Below are positions 28,190 through 38,083 of a stretch of DNA of 40,912 bases, piece after piece; the stretch's first letter is position 1, and each line of letters begins with the position of its first letter. Source of the stretch: Promethearchaeota archaeon (GTDB taxonomy: Archaea; Asgardarchaeota; Lokiarchaeia; Sigyniarchaeales; SOKP01); contig JAGXNS010000010.1 of the NCBI GenBank assembly GCA_019894855.1, positions 1-40,912 of the forward strand, in the 5' to 3' direction. The position numbers and the translations under genes are program-made. The notes below the pieces were generated by a model, which saw only the letters and a program-made list of their open reading frames with translations, did no database searches and was not told the origin of the DNA.

Positions 28190-29446
28190 GTGAAGGTCCT
28201 TTCGATGAATGTGAAAAAGACGTACGGAATATTTTTCTTAGTATATTTCACTTGGGGAGTGTTTGAAGCGTACTTTGGGTTGTACATTCCGTTGTACTAC
28301 TACGAGATTTTGGCTGTTAATCGAAACGATTTAGCGTTCATCCAATTTTTTGGGTATTTATCGTTAATAATAACGCCCCTTGTTGCCTACGTTTTTGATG
28401 CGCACATAGAATCTGAACGAAGTCATAAAATCTTCGTGTGTCTCTGCGCTATCTTGCTATGTTCGTGCTTCTCAATTTTTCTTATTAATAAAAACATCCT
28501 ATTATTGTATGGAATTTTTTTGGGAGTATATTTTCTTTGCAGGCTGGTTATCGGTACAATTATGAGTAAGATATACCTCACACTTAGCGTGGAATCGCCA
28601 AAAATTAAACACCCTATGATACTCATCATAAACGGAGCAAAGGGCGTTAGTTTTCTTATAATTTCTTTATTTTTCGACGCTATTATTAAAAATGTCTACT
28701 CTTTACCGCAATGGGAATTTTTCTTCATGATCGGTTGGATGTTGACGTTACCATTGCTCTCTGTAGTTCTGTTTTTGAGAAATTACTCCATATTCAGCAA
28801 TCAAAGTTCACCAAATAGGAATAACAATGTTGAAAGCAAAAATATTAATAAAAATAAGAGCCAGAAAAGAGTTTTTTGGTTTGCGATTTTCTTATACATC
28901 GCTTTCTTTTTAGCGTCCTCAGATTTAATCTTTTTGTCGTTAATTAGCTCGTGGGTTTTAACGAAATATAATGAGTTTTCGCTACGATTTTTCTTTAGCT
29001 TTTATTACGTGATAACGATATGTTCACTTCTTGGGTATTACTTCGCTTCAAAAATCGCTAAGAGGATAAGCAATATCTCACTTTTCTTTGTATTTTGTTG
29101 CCTCTATTTATTTTTCATTATTCTCTTACCACTCTCAAATTTCCCAATGTTTTTAGTGATTCAATGTGGTCTTGCGTTTGCAGGTTATATCGCTAATTAT
29201 ATGTACATATCTATCGCTCAAACGATTTCAGTGAACGTCCGATATAAAACTGTTGCGTATCAGCTATTGTTAATGTCCCAATCAATCGCAAATATTGTTT
29301 TCACTCCTATAGGAACGTCGTTATCTGCTTTTATTAGCGTGGAAACGTTGATTTTTTTCTCTTCAATCTTATTTGCCCTTTCTTGCGGAATTCAGTTAAT
29401 TCTCGTGTTGATAAATAAAATCAAGCACTTTAAAGAATTTAAGTAA
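28190..29446 (+). CDS. MFS-like multi-pass membrane transporter
   Basis: 418 aa, about 12 hydrophobic segments; GTG start. Confidence 0.7.
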   Translation: MKVLSMNVKKTYGIFFLVYFTWGVFEAYFGLYIPLYYYEILAVNRNDLAFIQFFGYLSLIITPLVAYVFDAHIESERSHKIFVCLCAILLCSCFSIFLINKNILLLYGIFLGVYFLCRLVIGTIMSKIYLTLSVESPKIKHPMILIINGAKGVSFLIISLFFDAIIKNVYSLPQWEFFFMIGWMLTLPLLSVVLFLRNYSIFSNQSSPNRNNNVESKNINKNKSQKRVFWFAIFLYIAFFLASSDLIFLSLISSWVLTKYNEFSLRFFFSFYYVITICSLLGYYFASKIAKRISNISLFFVFCCLYLFFIILLPLSNFPMFLVIQCGLAFAGYIANYMYISIAQTISVNVRYKTVAYQLLLMSQSIANIVFTPIGTSLSAFISVETLIFFSSILFALSCGIQLILVLINKIKHFKEFK

Positions 29447-29546
29447 TCGTTTTTTTCTTTTACTGAATATATGATGTGCATTACTTGGTTTCATTAAGCC
29501 GAATACAACGCCCTTACTACTAGAAAACCTGATCAAAGACCAAATG

Positions 29547-29630
29547 TTCGCATAACCCTTACAAAAAAAAGAAAAATAAGGTTTTCCCGCTTAGAGTTAT
29601 GCGATAACTCCAAATACGGGAGAACAATTT
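29547..29630. repeat. Structured direct-repeat element, copy 1
   Basis: TTCGCAT...CCTTACAAAAAA..GAAAAAT..GGTTT.CCCGCTTAGAGTTA....ATAACTCCAAATACGGGAGAA; hairpin GAGTTAT-gcg-ATAACTC inside CCCG/CGGG. Confidence 0.75.
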
Positions 29631-29654
29631 TCGATATAATAATTCCATTAAACA

Positions 29655-29736
29655 TTCGCATCCTCCTTACAAAAAAGAAAAATGCGGTTTCCCCGCTTAG
29701 AGTTACGAAATAACTCCAAATACGGGAGAATGATTT
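29655..29736. repeat. Structured direct-repeat element, copy 2
   Basis: Near-identical to copy 1, offset ~107 nt; hairpin GAGTTA-cgaaa-TAACTC. Confidence 0.75.
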
Positions 29737-30098
29737 AAGGAATTATATCAGCAGTATGTGGCATTAATGTCTTACCTCAACAAATTTATTGCTACAGTAA
29801 AATTATGACGAATAAAATCGCTCTTAATGTTATTAACGATTCTATAAACCTTTTCTATAGCAACCTTATTTTGTAAACTTTATATTTAAACGTAAAGAAA
29901 AGAATATGAGACATATGAGTAGTTTAAATAGTTTAAAAAAAAAGCAAATAATTATTAAACTTGAATATGAGCGACATTACAAAATATATTTCTAAATTTC
30001 CAAAGATGTTAGATGAGAAAGCTATATATTGATTTTTTACTCGATACTCCAGTAGAAAGATTGGTAGAGATTACCATTAAGGAAAGAGAAAAGATTGA

Positions 30099-31283
30099 TT
30101 ATAAAACTAATTTGCCTTTTTCCATTATTTGTTTTTTTGTTCCATTTTTATATTCAACTGTAATATTAGCCTGCGGAGCGGTAACAAAATCCCAATGCAG
30201 TTGAGAAACTGAAGTGCCTCCCATCATTTTATTTGAACCAAACGCTAAATGTACGCTTCCATTGATCTTTTCGTCCGTTAGAATATAACCAATTGCTTTT
30301 GTTATTTCGGGGTTACATCCAATCCCAAGTTCTGCTACATTATAAGTCCTTAACTCTGGTACGTTCTTCTCCCTGTCAATTTTTTCGCTATCCTTAAATG
30401 TATTAATTAAATCACTTTGATTCTCATCAGATGTGACTTCATCGATTAATAATTTTCCGTCCTTAAATCTTAAATGAGTGTTTTTAATGATCTTATTAGT
30501 CATCCTGTCTCTAGTTAGGGGACAAAAAAGAGTACCTTCTCCAATTTTCTCGTGGGGGGGAAAAAATACTTCTCCTGCCGGTAAATTTCCCCCTAATAAT
30601 CCTAATGCAATTCTATCGTCGGAAAGTAAACCGTTATCTAAAACCATAGGGCGATCTTGAATTGTTACCGTAAAATCCGTCCCAAGATCGTCTGAAACAT
30701 GAACATTTTTTGCATTTTCAAAGAATTTTCCTAAATCTTTTGTAGTTTCGTCCATTTTGTTTTGAGGAACGCTCATTCCACCTACTATGAATTTTTCTAA
30801 TAAATCATATTCAATATTATAATATTTGGCAGCTTTCCTCGAGGGCCATCCCGCATAGCACCACTTTTTCCCAGGTGCGTATTCTTCTTTCCCTCCATAC
30901 AATATATCCTTCAAAGGTGCGTTATACTTAATTTTTGCATTGAGTTTTTCTCTAGGGGCGTTTCCTAATACACCAGGATCTTCGTAGGGTTCAATTACAA
31001 TGTACGCATCGATATTTTCGATTAATTTTAAATAATGAAGAGGTGTAATCTCTAAAATTTCACTACTAATGCTTGCTTCATGGTATATCGAATTTATGTA
31101 ATTATCGCTGTTTGATATAATAACGGGAATTCCGTTGTTTCTATAGACATTCAGGGCAATTTCTTCTAGTAAATCTTGACTGTAAGTACCACCTTTTACT
31201 AGAATGTTTTCCCCTTTTCTTTGAATATTAATAGCATTAACAATGTTTTTAGCACATAACTTAATTTTTTCTAATTCTACCAT
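30099..31283 (-). CDS. M29-type aminopeptidase
   Basis: 394 aa; NLPAGEVFFPPHE, ELGIGCNPEI, HLAFGSN, SQLHWDFVT. Confidence 0.85.
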   Translation of the reverse strand: MVELEKIKLCAKNIVNAINIQRKGENILVKGGTYSQDLLEEIALNVYRNNGIPVIISNSDNYINSIYHEASISSEILEITPLHYLKLIENIDAYIVIEPYEDPGVLGNAPREKLNAKIKYNAPLKDILYGGKEEYAPGKKWCYAGWPSRKAAKYYNIEYDLLEKFIVGGMSVPQNKMDETTKDLGKFFENAKNVHVSDDLGTDFTVTIQDRPMVLDNGLLSDDRIALGLLGGNLPAGEVFFPPHEKIGEGTLFCPLTRDRMTNKIIKNTHLRFKDGKLLIDEVTSDENQSDLINTFKDSEKIDREKNVPELRTYNVAELGIGCNPEITKAIGYILTDEKINGSVHLAFGSNKMMGGTSVSQLHWDFVTAPQANITVEYKNGTKKQIMEKGKLVL

Positions 31284-31517
31284 ATGTCAATATATTTTTT
31301 TTCTAATATTAATCTTAAACATCTTAAAGAAGCTAAAGCGATATATTTGGTTTTTTTCTATACACTCTAACATTTCTGGTGAAATGCCTAAAACATGGAA
31401 AACCATCTTCGACAGCATTAGATTTATTACAAAGAATTGGTTTAATTAAAATATCTATTGGTTTAATTCTTGATGAGACCAAAGTATATACTGCTTTAAT
31501 TAAAATATCTTAGAAAT

Positions 31518-31982
31518 ATGGTAATTCGAGAAGTAGGTTTATTGTTTAGGGGATTTACTTTAGTAAAGAGAAGTTATCATAAAACTACTTTAGGAAAAAT
31601 AGATGCTGATTTAAGAAGCGGTTTGCTCACAGCACTCTTAAATTTTGCTGAAACCGCATTCTCTACTGGATCTGTCGAATATTTTCAAGGTAATAGATTT
31701 ACCATCGCGTTTATAAACGCAAGCATCTTAGCCGATGACAGCGTTGAACCTGAACTATTGATTTCTTATGCTATTATAGATAAAAAGAAAAAAATTGACA
31801 AATATGTGAACAAATTAGTCAATCCCCTATTAGTTAAAGTTGCGGAGGTTTTTAAAGCACAGAACGAAGGTAAAAATTTATCTGAAGTATCTCAGTTCAG
31901 AATTTTTAAAAAAACCCTAGATAAAATTTTCGGATCGAATACAAAAAAAATAGAACAAAAGTTAGATGGCTTATTTTATTAA
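31518..31982 (+). CDS. Hypothetical protein, candidate longin-like domain
   Basis: 154 aa; VIREVGLLFRGFTLVKRSYHKT...DLRSGLLTALLNFAETAFSTGSVEYFQGNRFTIAFIN. Confidence 0.5.
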   Translation: MVIREVGLLFRGFTLVKRSYHKTTLGKIDADLRSGLLTALLNFAETAFSTGSVEYFQGNRFTIAFINASILADDSVEPELLISYAIIDKKKKIDKYVNKLVNPLLVKVAEVFKAQNEGKNLSEVSQFRIFKKTLDKIFGSNTKKIEQKLDGLFY

Positions 31983-32020
31983 ATGTATTGTTCCGATTTA
32001 TTTGAAGTAAAGAATTAATT

Positions 32021-32974
32021 TCAAAACGAACTTTTTTTTAAAAACCACAACATTAATGGTAGAGCGATAGTTGCGTCTGAAATAATCGTAGAGAATTTTG
32101 CGTTTTGACTTACTTTTCCCCAAGAAATTGCTTCGTGTAAAGTCGCTCCACTAAGACCACCCTGTTCTGGGCGATCCATTGTTATCTGAATCGCATATTG
32201 TGCAGAGTTTGGGCAGAATTGAAGCGATTGTAAAATAAAATTTTTAGGCACCCCCCCACCAACAATGCAAACGCCGGCATGTTTTGCATCCCAAGCCAAG
32301 TTAACCATAGTAAGCATGTCTTTAAAGTGATTAAGGTTTAAATTTTGATGGTGGAACCCTAATTGAAGTGCTAAACCGGAGTCAGTAAATGCAGGACAAA
32401 AAATTGGAACATTTTTTTCTGCACAAATCTTTAAAATAGAGTTATTATCTGGGGGCAGATTATTGCCAAGGTACTTTAAAAAAGAACTAACGGACATAGT
32501 ATCATTAGGGATTTTTAGTTGGGATACAAAGTCTTCGATACCCTCGTAAACTTTATTTGGTAAGTATACGTCGTAGATTCTATTAAGGGCTTGGTCGTGT
32601 AACTCAGAATCACTAACATCTTTAATGTTTCGTTCTCCTTGTAAATGGTGAAAACCTAGAGTTTCAGCTATATCATGAGTCAAGGAAGCACCTGTAGTAA
32701 CAAGTATATCAATGTATCCCTCTTCTATAAAATCGTGAATAACTTTCTGCATCCCTGCTGGTACTAGTGCACCTGCAAGTCCAAAGAATTTAATGCAATC
32801 TTCATTTCTAATCATTTCTTTATAAATTTCGCACGCAACGGCTAATCTCTTTGCGTTAAATCCGGTGTTCCCTAAAGATTGAATAAATGTAATAATGTCT
32901 ACATTCTCGTCTACATTAATTTGCTCTACTTCTTTCAGTTTCTTTTTTAAGTTATCATCTGGCATTTTTTTCAA
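32021..32974 (-). CDS. Deoxyhypusine synthase
   Basis: 317 aa; VTTGASLTHDIAETLGFHH, GLSGATLHEAISWGKV (active-site Lys motif). Confidence 0.93.
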   Translation of the reverse strand: MKKMPDDNLKKKLKEVEQINVDENVDIITFIQSLGNTGFNAKRLAVACEIYKEMIRNEDCIKFFGLAGALVPAGMQKVIHDFIEEGYIDILVTTGASLTHDIAETLGFHHLQGERNIKDVSDSELHDQALNRIYDVYLPNKVYEGIEDFVSQLKIPNDTMSVSSFLKYLGNNLPPDNNSILKICAEKNVPIFCPAFTDSGLALQLGFHHQNLNLNHFKDMLTMVNLAWDAKHAGVCIVGGGVPKNFILQSLQFCPNSAQYAIQITMDRPEQGGLSGATLHEAISWGKVSQNAKFSTIISDATIALPLMLWFLKKSSF

Positions 32975-33878
32975 CTCTTTTGTTGCTTAAAATAAAATAC
33001 ATTAATTCTATTATTATTTTTGCTGCCACATTTAATGTTATATTGTTTGGTAAATCTAAGGAAGGTGAAACTTCAACGATATCAAACCCAATTATATTAA
33101 CATTTTTAGTGACTTCTCTGAGGATTTTCCATACTTCACGATAAGTAAAACCTCCAGGAATAACATAACCTGTTCCTGGTGCTATAGAAGGGTCTAATAC
33201 ATCGATATCAATCGAAATATATAAGTCCTTTATATCAGATTTTTCAAAAAATTGAATGATCTTCTCTGTGAATGAATTAACTCCTATATCATGAAGCAAA
33301 TAAGAGTTAAGATATGCAATTTCATTAGTTTTTGCGAATTTTAATTCAGGAATATCAATATCCCTTGTCCCAATGATTAATAAGTTTTTGTTTGAGATAA
33401 ACTCCAAACTATGGATGAGGTGGGAAACAGTTGCATGAGAATAGACGCTCTCCTGATATGTTTCGTACAAATCGAGATGAGCATCTAAGATAAGAACGCC
33501 TAACTTCTTTGGATTTCTAATAGAGTCTCCTATTGCCTTTATAACGGGATAAGTACAAAAGTGGTCACCTCCCACCATTACTGGGATTATATCCTTTTTT
33601 TGATCAAATAACGATTTTACAAAATCATCAATTTTTAGGATATTACCTTCAGTGTTATTTTTATCAATCAGAACATCTCCAGCGTCTATAAATTTTAATT
33701 TTGGTATTTCAAATCCCATTTCTGTTGTTAAAGCCAAGTTTTCTGTAATTTTTCGTAGTTTTTGAGGTGATTTGGAAGAACTTGATTTTTCAATTGACGT
33801 TAAATCGTCCCAAGGAATTCCAAAAAATACAAAGTTCGTGTCATTTTCAATGATCTCACCAGAATCAAAAAAATTCAC
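32955..33878 (-). CDS. Agmatinase/ureohydrolase
   Basis: 307 aa; GGDHF, DAHLDLYE, SIDIDVLDPSIAPGTG. Overlaps the deoxyhypusine synthase gene by 20 nt. Confidence 0.9.
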   Translation of the reverse strand: MNFFDSGEIIENDTNFVFFGIPWDDLTSIEKSSSSKSPQKLRKITENLALTTEMGFEIPKLKFIDAGDVLIDKNNTEGNILKIDDFVKSLFDQKKDIIPVMVGGDHFCTYPVIKAIGDSIRNPKKLGVLILDAHLDLYETYQESVYSHATVSHLIHSLEFISNKNLLIIGTRDIDIPELKFAKTNEIAYLNSYLLHDIGVNSFTEKIIQFFEKSDIKDLYISIDIDVLDPSIAPGTGYVIPGGFTYREVWKILREVTKNVNIIGFDIVEVSPSLDLPNNITLNVAAKIIIELMYFILSNKRVEKNAR

Positions 33879-33902
33879 TGCTCATACCTCTTTCTTAATA
33901 AA

Positions 33903-35618
33903 TTACATTTGCTCCAAAACATCTATACCCAAGATTTGTAAACCAATCCTAATTACGATTTGAACGCATTTAATTAACAATAATCTTGCTTTTTCTAATT
34001 CGTCATCACTAGATAATACCTGACAGGAAGAATAAAACGAATTGAACGCCTGGCACAAGGTTAAAAGATATTGAGGAATTTGGTGGATAGAATAATTTTT
34101 TCTCACAGAGTTCAATATTTCCGGGAAATAGTTAAGTTGGTTAACCAAAGTTAGCTCCTTTTCGTGGTTAATTAAATTCCATTTTATGTTTAAATTGATT
34201 GCTTTTTTCGATTTAGTTATGATCGATTCAATTCTCGCATAACAATACTGAATGTAAGGACCAGTTTCGCCTTCAAATGAGATGCTCTCCTTAGGGTTGA
34301 AAACAAAATCAGATTTAGGATTAAATTTAAGAATAAAAAAAGCCAATGCGGCCATTCCGATTGCGGTAGCTCTTTCCTTTTTTAAATTTTCTGATAGTTC
34401 TGGGTATCTTTTATTTACTTCCTTGTAAGCTAAAGAATGCATTTTCTCGATGATATTATCTGCATCAACTATAGTTCCTTCCCTACTTTTCATTTTACCT
34501 TCGGGTAAATAAACCATACCATATGATAAATGAAATTTATCTTCTTTAAAACCTATCATGTCTAAAACAGTAAATAATTGCTTGAAATAGAGGTCCTGTT
34601 CGTTAGCAACTACATATATCGATTTGTCATAATCAAAGTCTTCCTTTTTTTGATAAGCTAAGTAGATATCCTGGGTTATATATAGTGAAGTTCCGTCTTT
34701 TCTCATAAGGATCTTATCTGGTAAATTAAATTTTTCCTTTAGATGAGCAATGATCGCTCCATCATCAGTTTTATTAAAAATGCCACTCTCCAATCCCTCT
34801 AAAACCTTTTCTTTACCCTTCCAATATATCTCAGACTCAAAATATTCTTTATCGAACGATATTTTCAGTGATCTATAAGTCTCTTTAAATCCCTCGAATG
34901 CCCAAAAATTCATTTTCTTCCATAATTCTCTAGTTTCAGCATCGTTTTCTTCCCATAATCTTAATAGATCGTATACATCTTTTATTATTTTATTATCCTT
35001 TTTTTCCATTTCATTATATTTAACGTAGAACGCCCCAACGAAGTGATCGGATTTGATATCCGGTTCCTTGTCATTACCCCAGTTTTTGTAAGCATACATA
35101 GATTTACAAATATGGATACCTCTATCGTTGTTTAAGTTGACATCGAAAACAATATCACCTTTATATTTTAAAAGTCTCGAAAGAGAGCTGCCCAACAACA
35201 TATTTCGGATGTGTCCAAAATGTAGGGGCTTATTAGTATTTGGTGCGGGGTATTCTATTACTATTTTTGAAGATGGTGTCTGATCTTTTCCAATCTCTTC
35301 ATAGATTCTCCCATATTTCTCTTTTAATGTAAAAATTTGCTCAAGAAGTGGTTGTGGTTTAATTTTAAAATTGATGTAGGGGCCGTTTACTTCTATGATT
35401 TCTAAGTATTCGGGTAATTCTAGCTGTTCTTCTAATTCCTTCGCAACTAAGTGTGGTGATTTCTTCTTGATTTTAGCAAGTTGAAAACATGGAAATGCAT
35501 AACTGTAATTTAGATCTTGAGGGGGTATTTCAATAAGATCTTTGATCTCTTGCTGCGAAAACTTGGGGAGATAATCGCTTAAATATTCGGCAATTGTATT
35601 CCTATCGATTATAATCAT
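33903..35618 (-). CDS. argS: Arginyl-tRNA synthetase
   Basis: 571 aa; EYPAPNTNKPLHFGHIRNMLLG (HIGH), KMKSREGT (KMSKS-like). Confidence 0.96.
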   Translation of the reverse strand: MIIIDRNTIAEYLSDYLPKFSQQEIKDLIEIPPQDLNYSYAFPCFQLAKIKKKSPHLVAKELEEQLELPEYLEIIEVNGPYINFKIKPQPLLEQIFTLKEKYGRIYEEIGKDQTPSSKIVIEYPAPNTNKPLHFGHIRNMLLGSSLSRLLKYKGDIVFDVNLNNDRGIHICKSMYAYKNWGNDKEPDIKSDHFVGAFYVKYNEMEKKDNKIIKDVYDLLRLWEENDAETRELWKKMNFWAFEGFKETYRSLKISFDKEYFESEIYWKGKEKVLEGLESGIFNKTDDGAIIAHLKEKFNLPDKILMRKDGTSLYITQDIYLAYQKKEDFDYDKSIYVVANEQDLYFKQLFTVLDMIGFKEDKFHLSYGMVYLPEGKMKSREGTIVDADNIIEKMHSLAYKEVNKRYPELSENLKKERATAIGMAALAFFILKFNPKSDFVFNPKESISFEGETGPYIQYCYARIESIITKSKKAINLNIKWNLINHEKELTLVNQLNYFPEILNSVRKNYSIHQIPQYLLTLCQAFNSFYSSCQVLSSDDELEKARLLLIKCVQIVIRIGLQILGIDVLEQM

Positions 35619-35741
35619 TTTTTTTGGTTGCTAAGTATCACAAAATTCTAATTATTGCTGATTGTAACTTTTATCTGTTTTGTTAAATATATTTAGTTTA
35701 ACTCATAAAATTTATGATAAAGAATTATTAAGACGGTTGAT

Positions 35742-36962
35742 TTGTTAATGTCATTCAAACAAGAAGCTAGAAAATTTTATCCTAAATGGCCTATCTACAA
35801 TGAAAAAGAGATAAACGCATTAACTGAAGTTATTAAATCTGGAGAATGGTGGTGTGGTGCTCCTGGTGCTCACCAAGGTAATAATGTTTGGGCGTTTCAA
35901 GAAGAATTTGCTCAGCTTCAAGGATCAAAATATTGCGTTGCAGTGTGTAATGGAACTGTTGCAATAGAAGCTGCCCTTATGGCATTAAACATAGGATTAG
36001 GGGACGAAGTAATTGTTTCTGATTACACTTTTGTAGCTTCTGCATCCGCAGTTATAGCAACAAACGCTGTACCCATATTTTGTGACATAGACCCCAATAC
36101 TCTCGTAATGGATGTGAACAATATTGAGGAATTGATAACTGAAAGAACTAGAGCAATTATTCCAGTACATTTAGGGGGTAACCCCGTTAATATGGAACAC
36201 CTTATGGCGTTGGCATCGAATTACGATTTAAAAGTTGTAGAAGATTGTGCCCATGCACATGGTTCAGATTTTAAAGGTAAAAAAGTTGGAAATTGGGGGG
36301 ATGCTGGCACATTTAGCTTTCAAGCTTCAAAAGTTCTAACAAGTGGAGAAGGAGGAGCAATAATTTGTAATTCTGAAGAATTAGCTGATAATATTTATTC
36401 ATATATTGACTGTGGGAGGAAAAAGAATCAATATTTCTATAAACATTACTCTTATGGAACGAATTATAGAATGACAGAATACCAAGCAGCAGTTTTAAGA
36501 GCTCAATTAAAAAAATTCCCTGACCAACACAAACTACGAAATGAAAATGCCCTATACTTAATTAAAAAGTTGAACGATATTAAAGGGATAAAAACGATGG
36601 AACTTACACCGGGAACCACCAGTTTAGGGTGGTATGTGTTTCCTATCGTGTTTGAACCTAAGGAGTTTGGTGGTATTACCAAATCAGAATTTTATAAAAA
36701 ATTGAATAGAAATGGTGTTCCCACCGACGATTGTTACCCGCCTTTACATAGTTTAGATTGCTTCAAAACTACTAATTTAAAAAAAGGTATCGATTATTCT
36801 AAGGCTAATTGGGGTGGAGAAAAAAGTATCAATAGAAATTTTCCTGTTGTATCTGATATTTATTCAAGAAGTATAGAATTCCCCCAAGAAATGTTTTTAG
36901 CCGATAGAGAAAACTTGGATAATGTAGTAACTTTTATCAAATCTTTAAAAGAGAAGAATTAA
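35742..36962 (+). CDS. DegT/DnrJ/EryC1/StrS aminotransferase
   Basis: 406 aa; AVCNGTVAIEAALMAL, EDCAHAHGSDF, SFQASKVLTSGEGGAI. Confidence 0.94.
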   Translation: MLMSFKQEARKFYPKWPIYNEKEINALTEVIKSGEWWCGAPGAHQGNNVWAFQEEFAQLQGSKYCVAVCNGTVAIEAALMALNIGLGDEVIVSDYTFVASASAVIATNAVPIFCDIDPNTLVMDVNNIEELITERTRAIIPVHLGGNPVNMEHLMALASNYDLKVVEDCAHAHGSDFKGKKVGNWGDAGTFSFQASKVLTSGEGGAIICNSEELADNIYSYIDCGRKKNQYFYKHYSYGTNYRMTEYQAAVLRAQLKKFPDQHKLRNENALYLIKKLNDIKGIKTMELTPGTTSLGWYVFPIVFEPKEFGGITKSEFYKKLNRNGVPTDDCYPPLHSLDCFKTTNLKKGIDYSKANWGGEKSINRNFPVVSDIYSRSIEFPQEMFLADRENLDNVVTFIKSLKEKN

Positions 36963-36970
36963 GCAGTAAA

Positions 36971-38014
36971 TTAAACTACTTCTTCCAATTTTTTAGATTT
37001 TGCACTTTTATACATTGCCTCTACAATGTTTAAAATTTTATATCCGTAATTGCTACCAGTTAACGGTTTTTGATTATTCAACATACATTCAATAAAGTGA
37101 GCAATCTCTTGAGGATAACCAAAAGACCAAGCTTCAGTAGGAACTGGAAACGTCCATCCTTTCGTTGTTTCAGCTTTTTCTACAGCATACTCATACCCGT
37201 TTTTACTATAAACACTTACTAAATTAGAAAAAGTTGGTGCCACTTTGATTTGACCTTCAGTACCAAACAGTTCAAATCGCATGTCATAACCTCCTGGAGC
37301 TGTCCACGACTCTTCAATTACTACCTGAGCATCGTTTTCGAAATAAAGAATTCCAATTGCGTTATCTTCCACTTCACAAGTTCCAAAAACCCCTCGATCA
37401 GGCTTAATTGTCTTAATTTGACAGAACACTTCTTTGACTTCACATCCAAGGTACCAAACTAAGCAAGCAATATCGTGTATTCCTAAATCTAATAAAGCAC
37501 CACCTCCAGCATCTTCTAACTTGTAAAACCAGCTAGAATGTGGTCCAGAATGTTGTTCTTTTCCTCGTCCCATATATATGTCACCTAGAGCGCCTTCCTT
37601 AATAATTTCCTTAACCTTGTTAAATGAGGGCGCATACATGTTGTTTTCGCAATAAAAAATTGTTTTATTTGAAGCCTTTTCTATGTCTAACATTTCACTT
37701 GCTTCTTTAATGTTTCTAGCTAAAGGTTTCTCTACGAGTGCATGCTTTCCTGAGTTCAAGATATTACAAGTGACTTCTTTATGCAAATTATTTGGAACAC
37801 ATGCAGAAACAGCATCACACTCCAATTTTAGTAAATCTCTATAATCATTAAAATAGTTGTTGATAATATTATATTTTTTCATTAAACTATTGGCTTCACT
37901 TTCATTATTTGACGCTATTCCTACAATTTCTACATTTGGCAGTAAGGAATATGAATAGCAATGATGATCAGCAATAAAACCCGACCCAATAATGCCTACT
38001 TTAATCTTATTCAT
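36971..38014 (-). CDS. Gfo/Idh/MocA family oxidoreductase
   Basis: 347 aa; KVGIIGSGFIADHH, VEKPLARN, GGGALLDLGIHDI. Confidence 0.94.
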   Translation of the reverse strand: MNKIKVGIIGSGFIADHHCYSYSLLPNVEIVGIASNNESEANSLMKKYNIINNYFNDYRDLLKLECDAVSACVPNNLHKEVTCNILNSGKHALVEKPLARNIKEASEMLDIEKASNKTIFYCENNMYAPSFNKVKEIIKEGALGDIYMGRGKEQHSGPHSSWFYKLEDAGGGALLDLGIHDIACLVWYLGCEVKEVFCQIKTIKPDRGVFGTCEVEDNAIGILYFENDAQVVIEESWTAPGGYDMRFELFGTEGQIKVAPTFSNLVSVYSKNGYEYAVEKAETTKGWTFPVPTEAWSFGYPQEIAHFIECMLNNQKPLTGSNYGYKILNIVEAMYKSAKSKKLEEVV

Positions 38015-38083
38015 TTTAATCCTCTCTTAATAATTCTGATTAATTATAATTTAGGTTTTCAAATTTATAATTATAGTTGGATT

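Noticed and set aside
31355-31513. Small plus-strand reading frame (GTG start, ...KCLKHGKPSSTALDLLQRIGLIKISIGLILDETKVYTALIKIS)
   Set aside because: Short, AT-rich, includes the 16-bp direct repeat; no independent support for coding.
35742-38014. DegT aminotransferase plus Gfo/Idh/MocA as a novel sugar-island system
   Set aside because: Common nucleotide-sugar or amino-sugar enzymes, convergent rather than co-transcribed, with no glycosyltransferases nearby.
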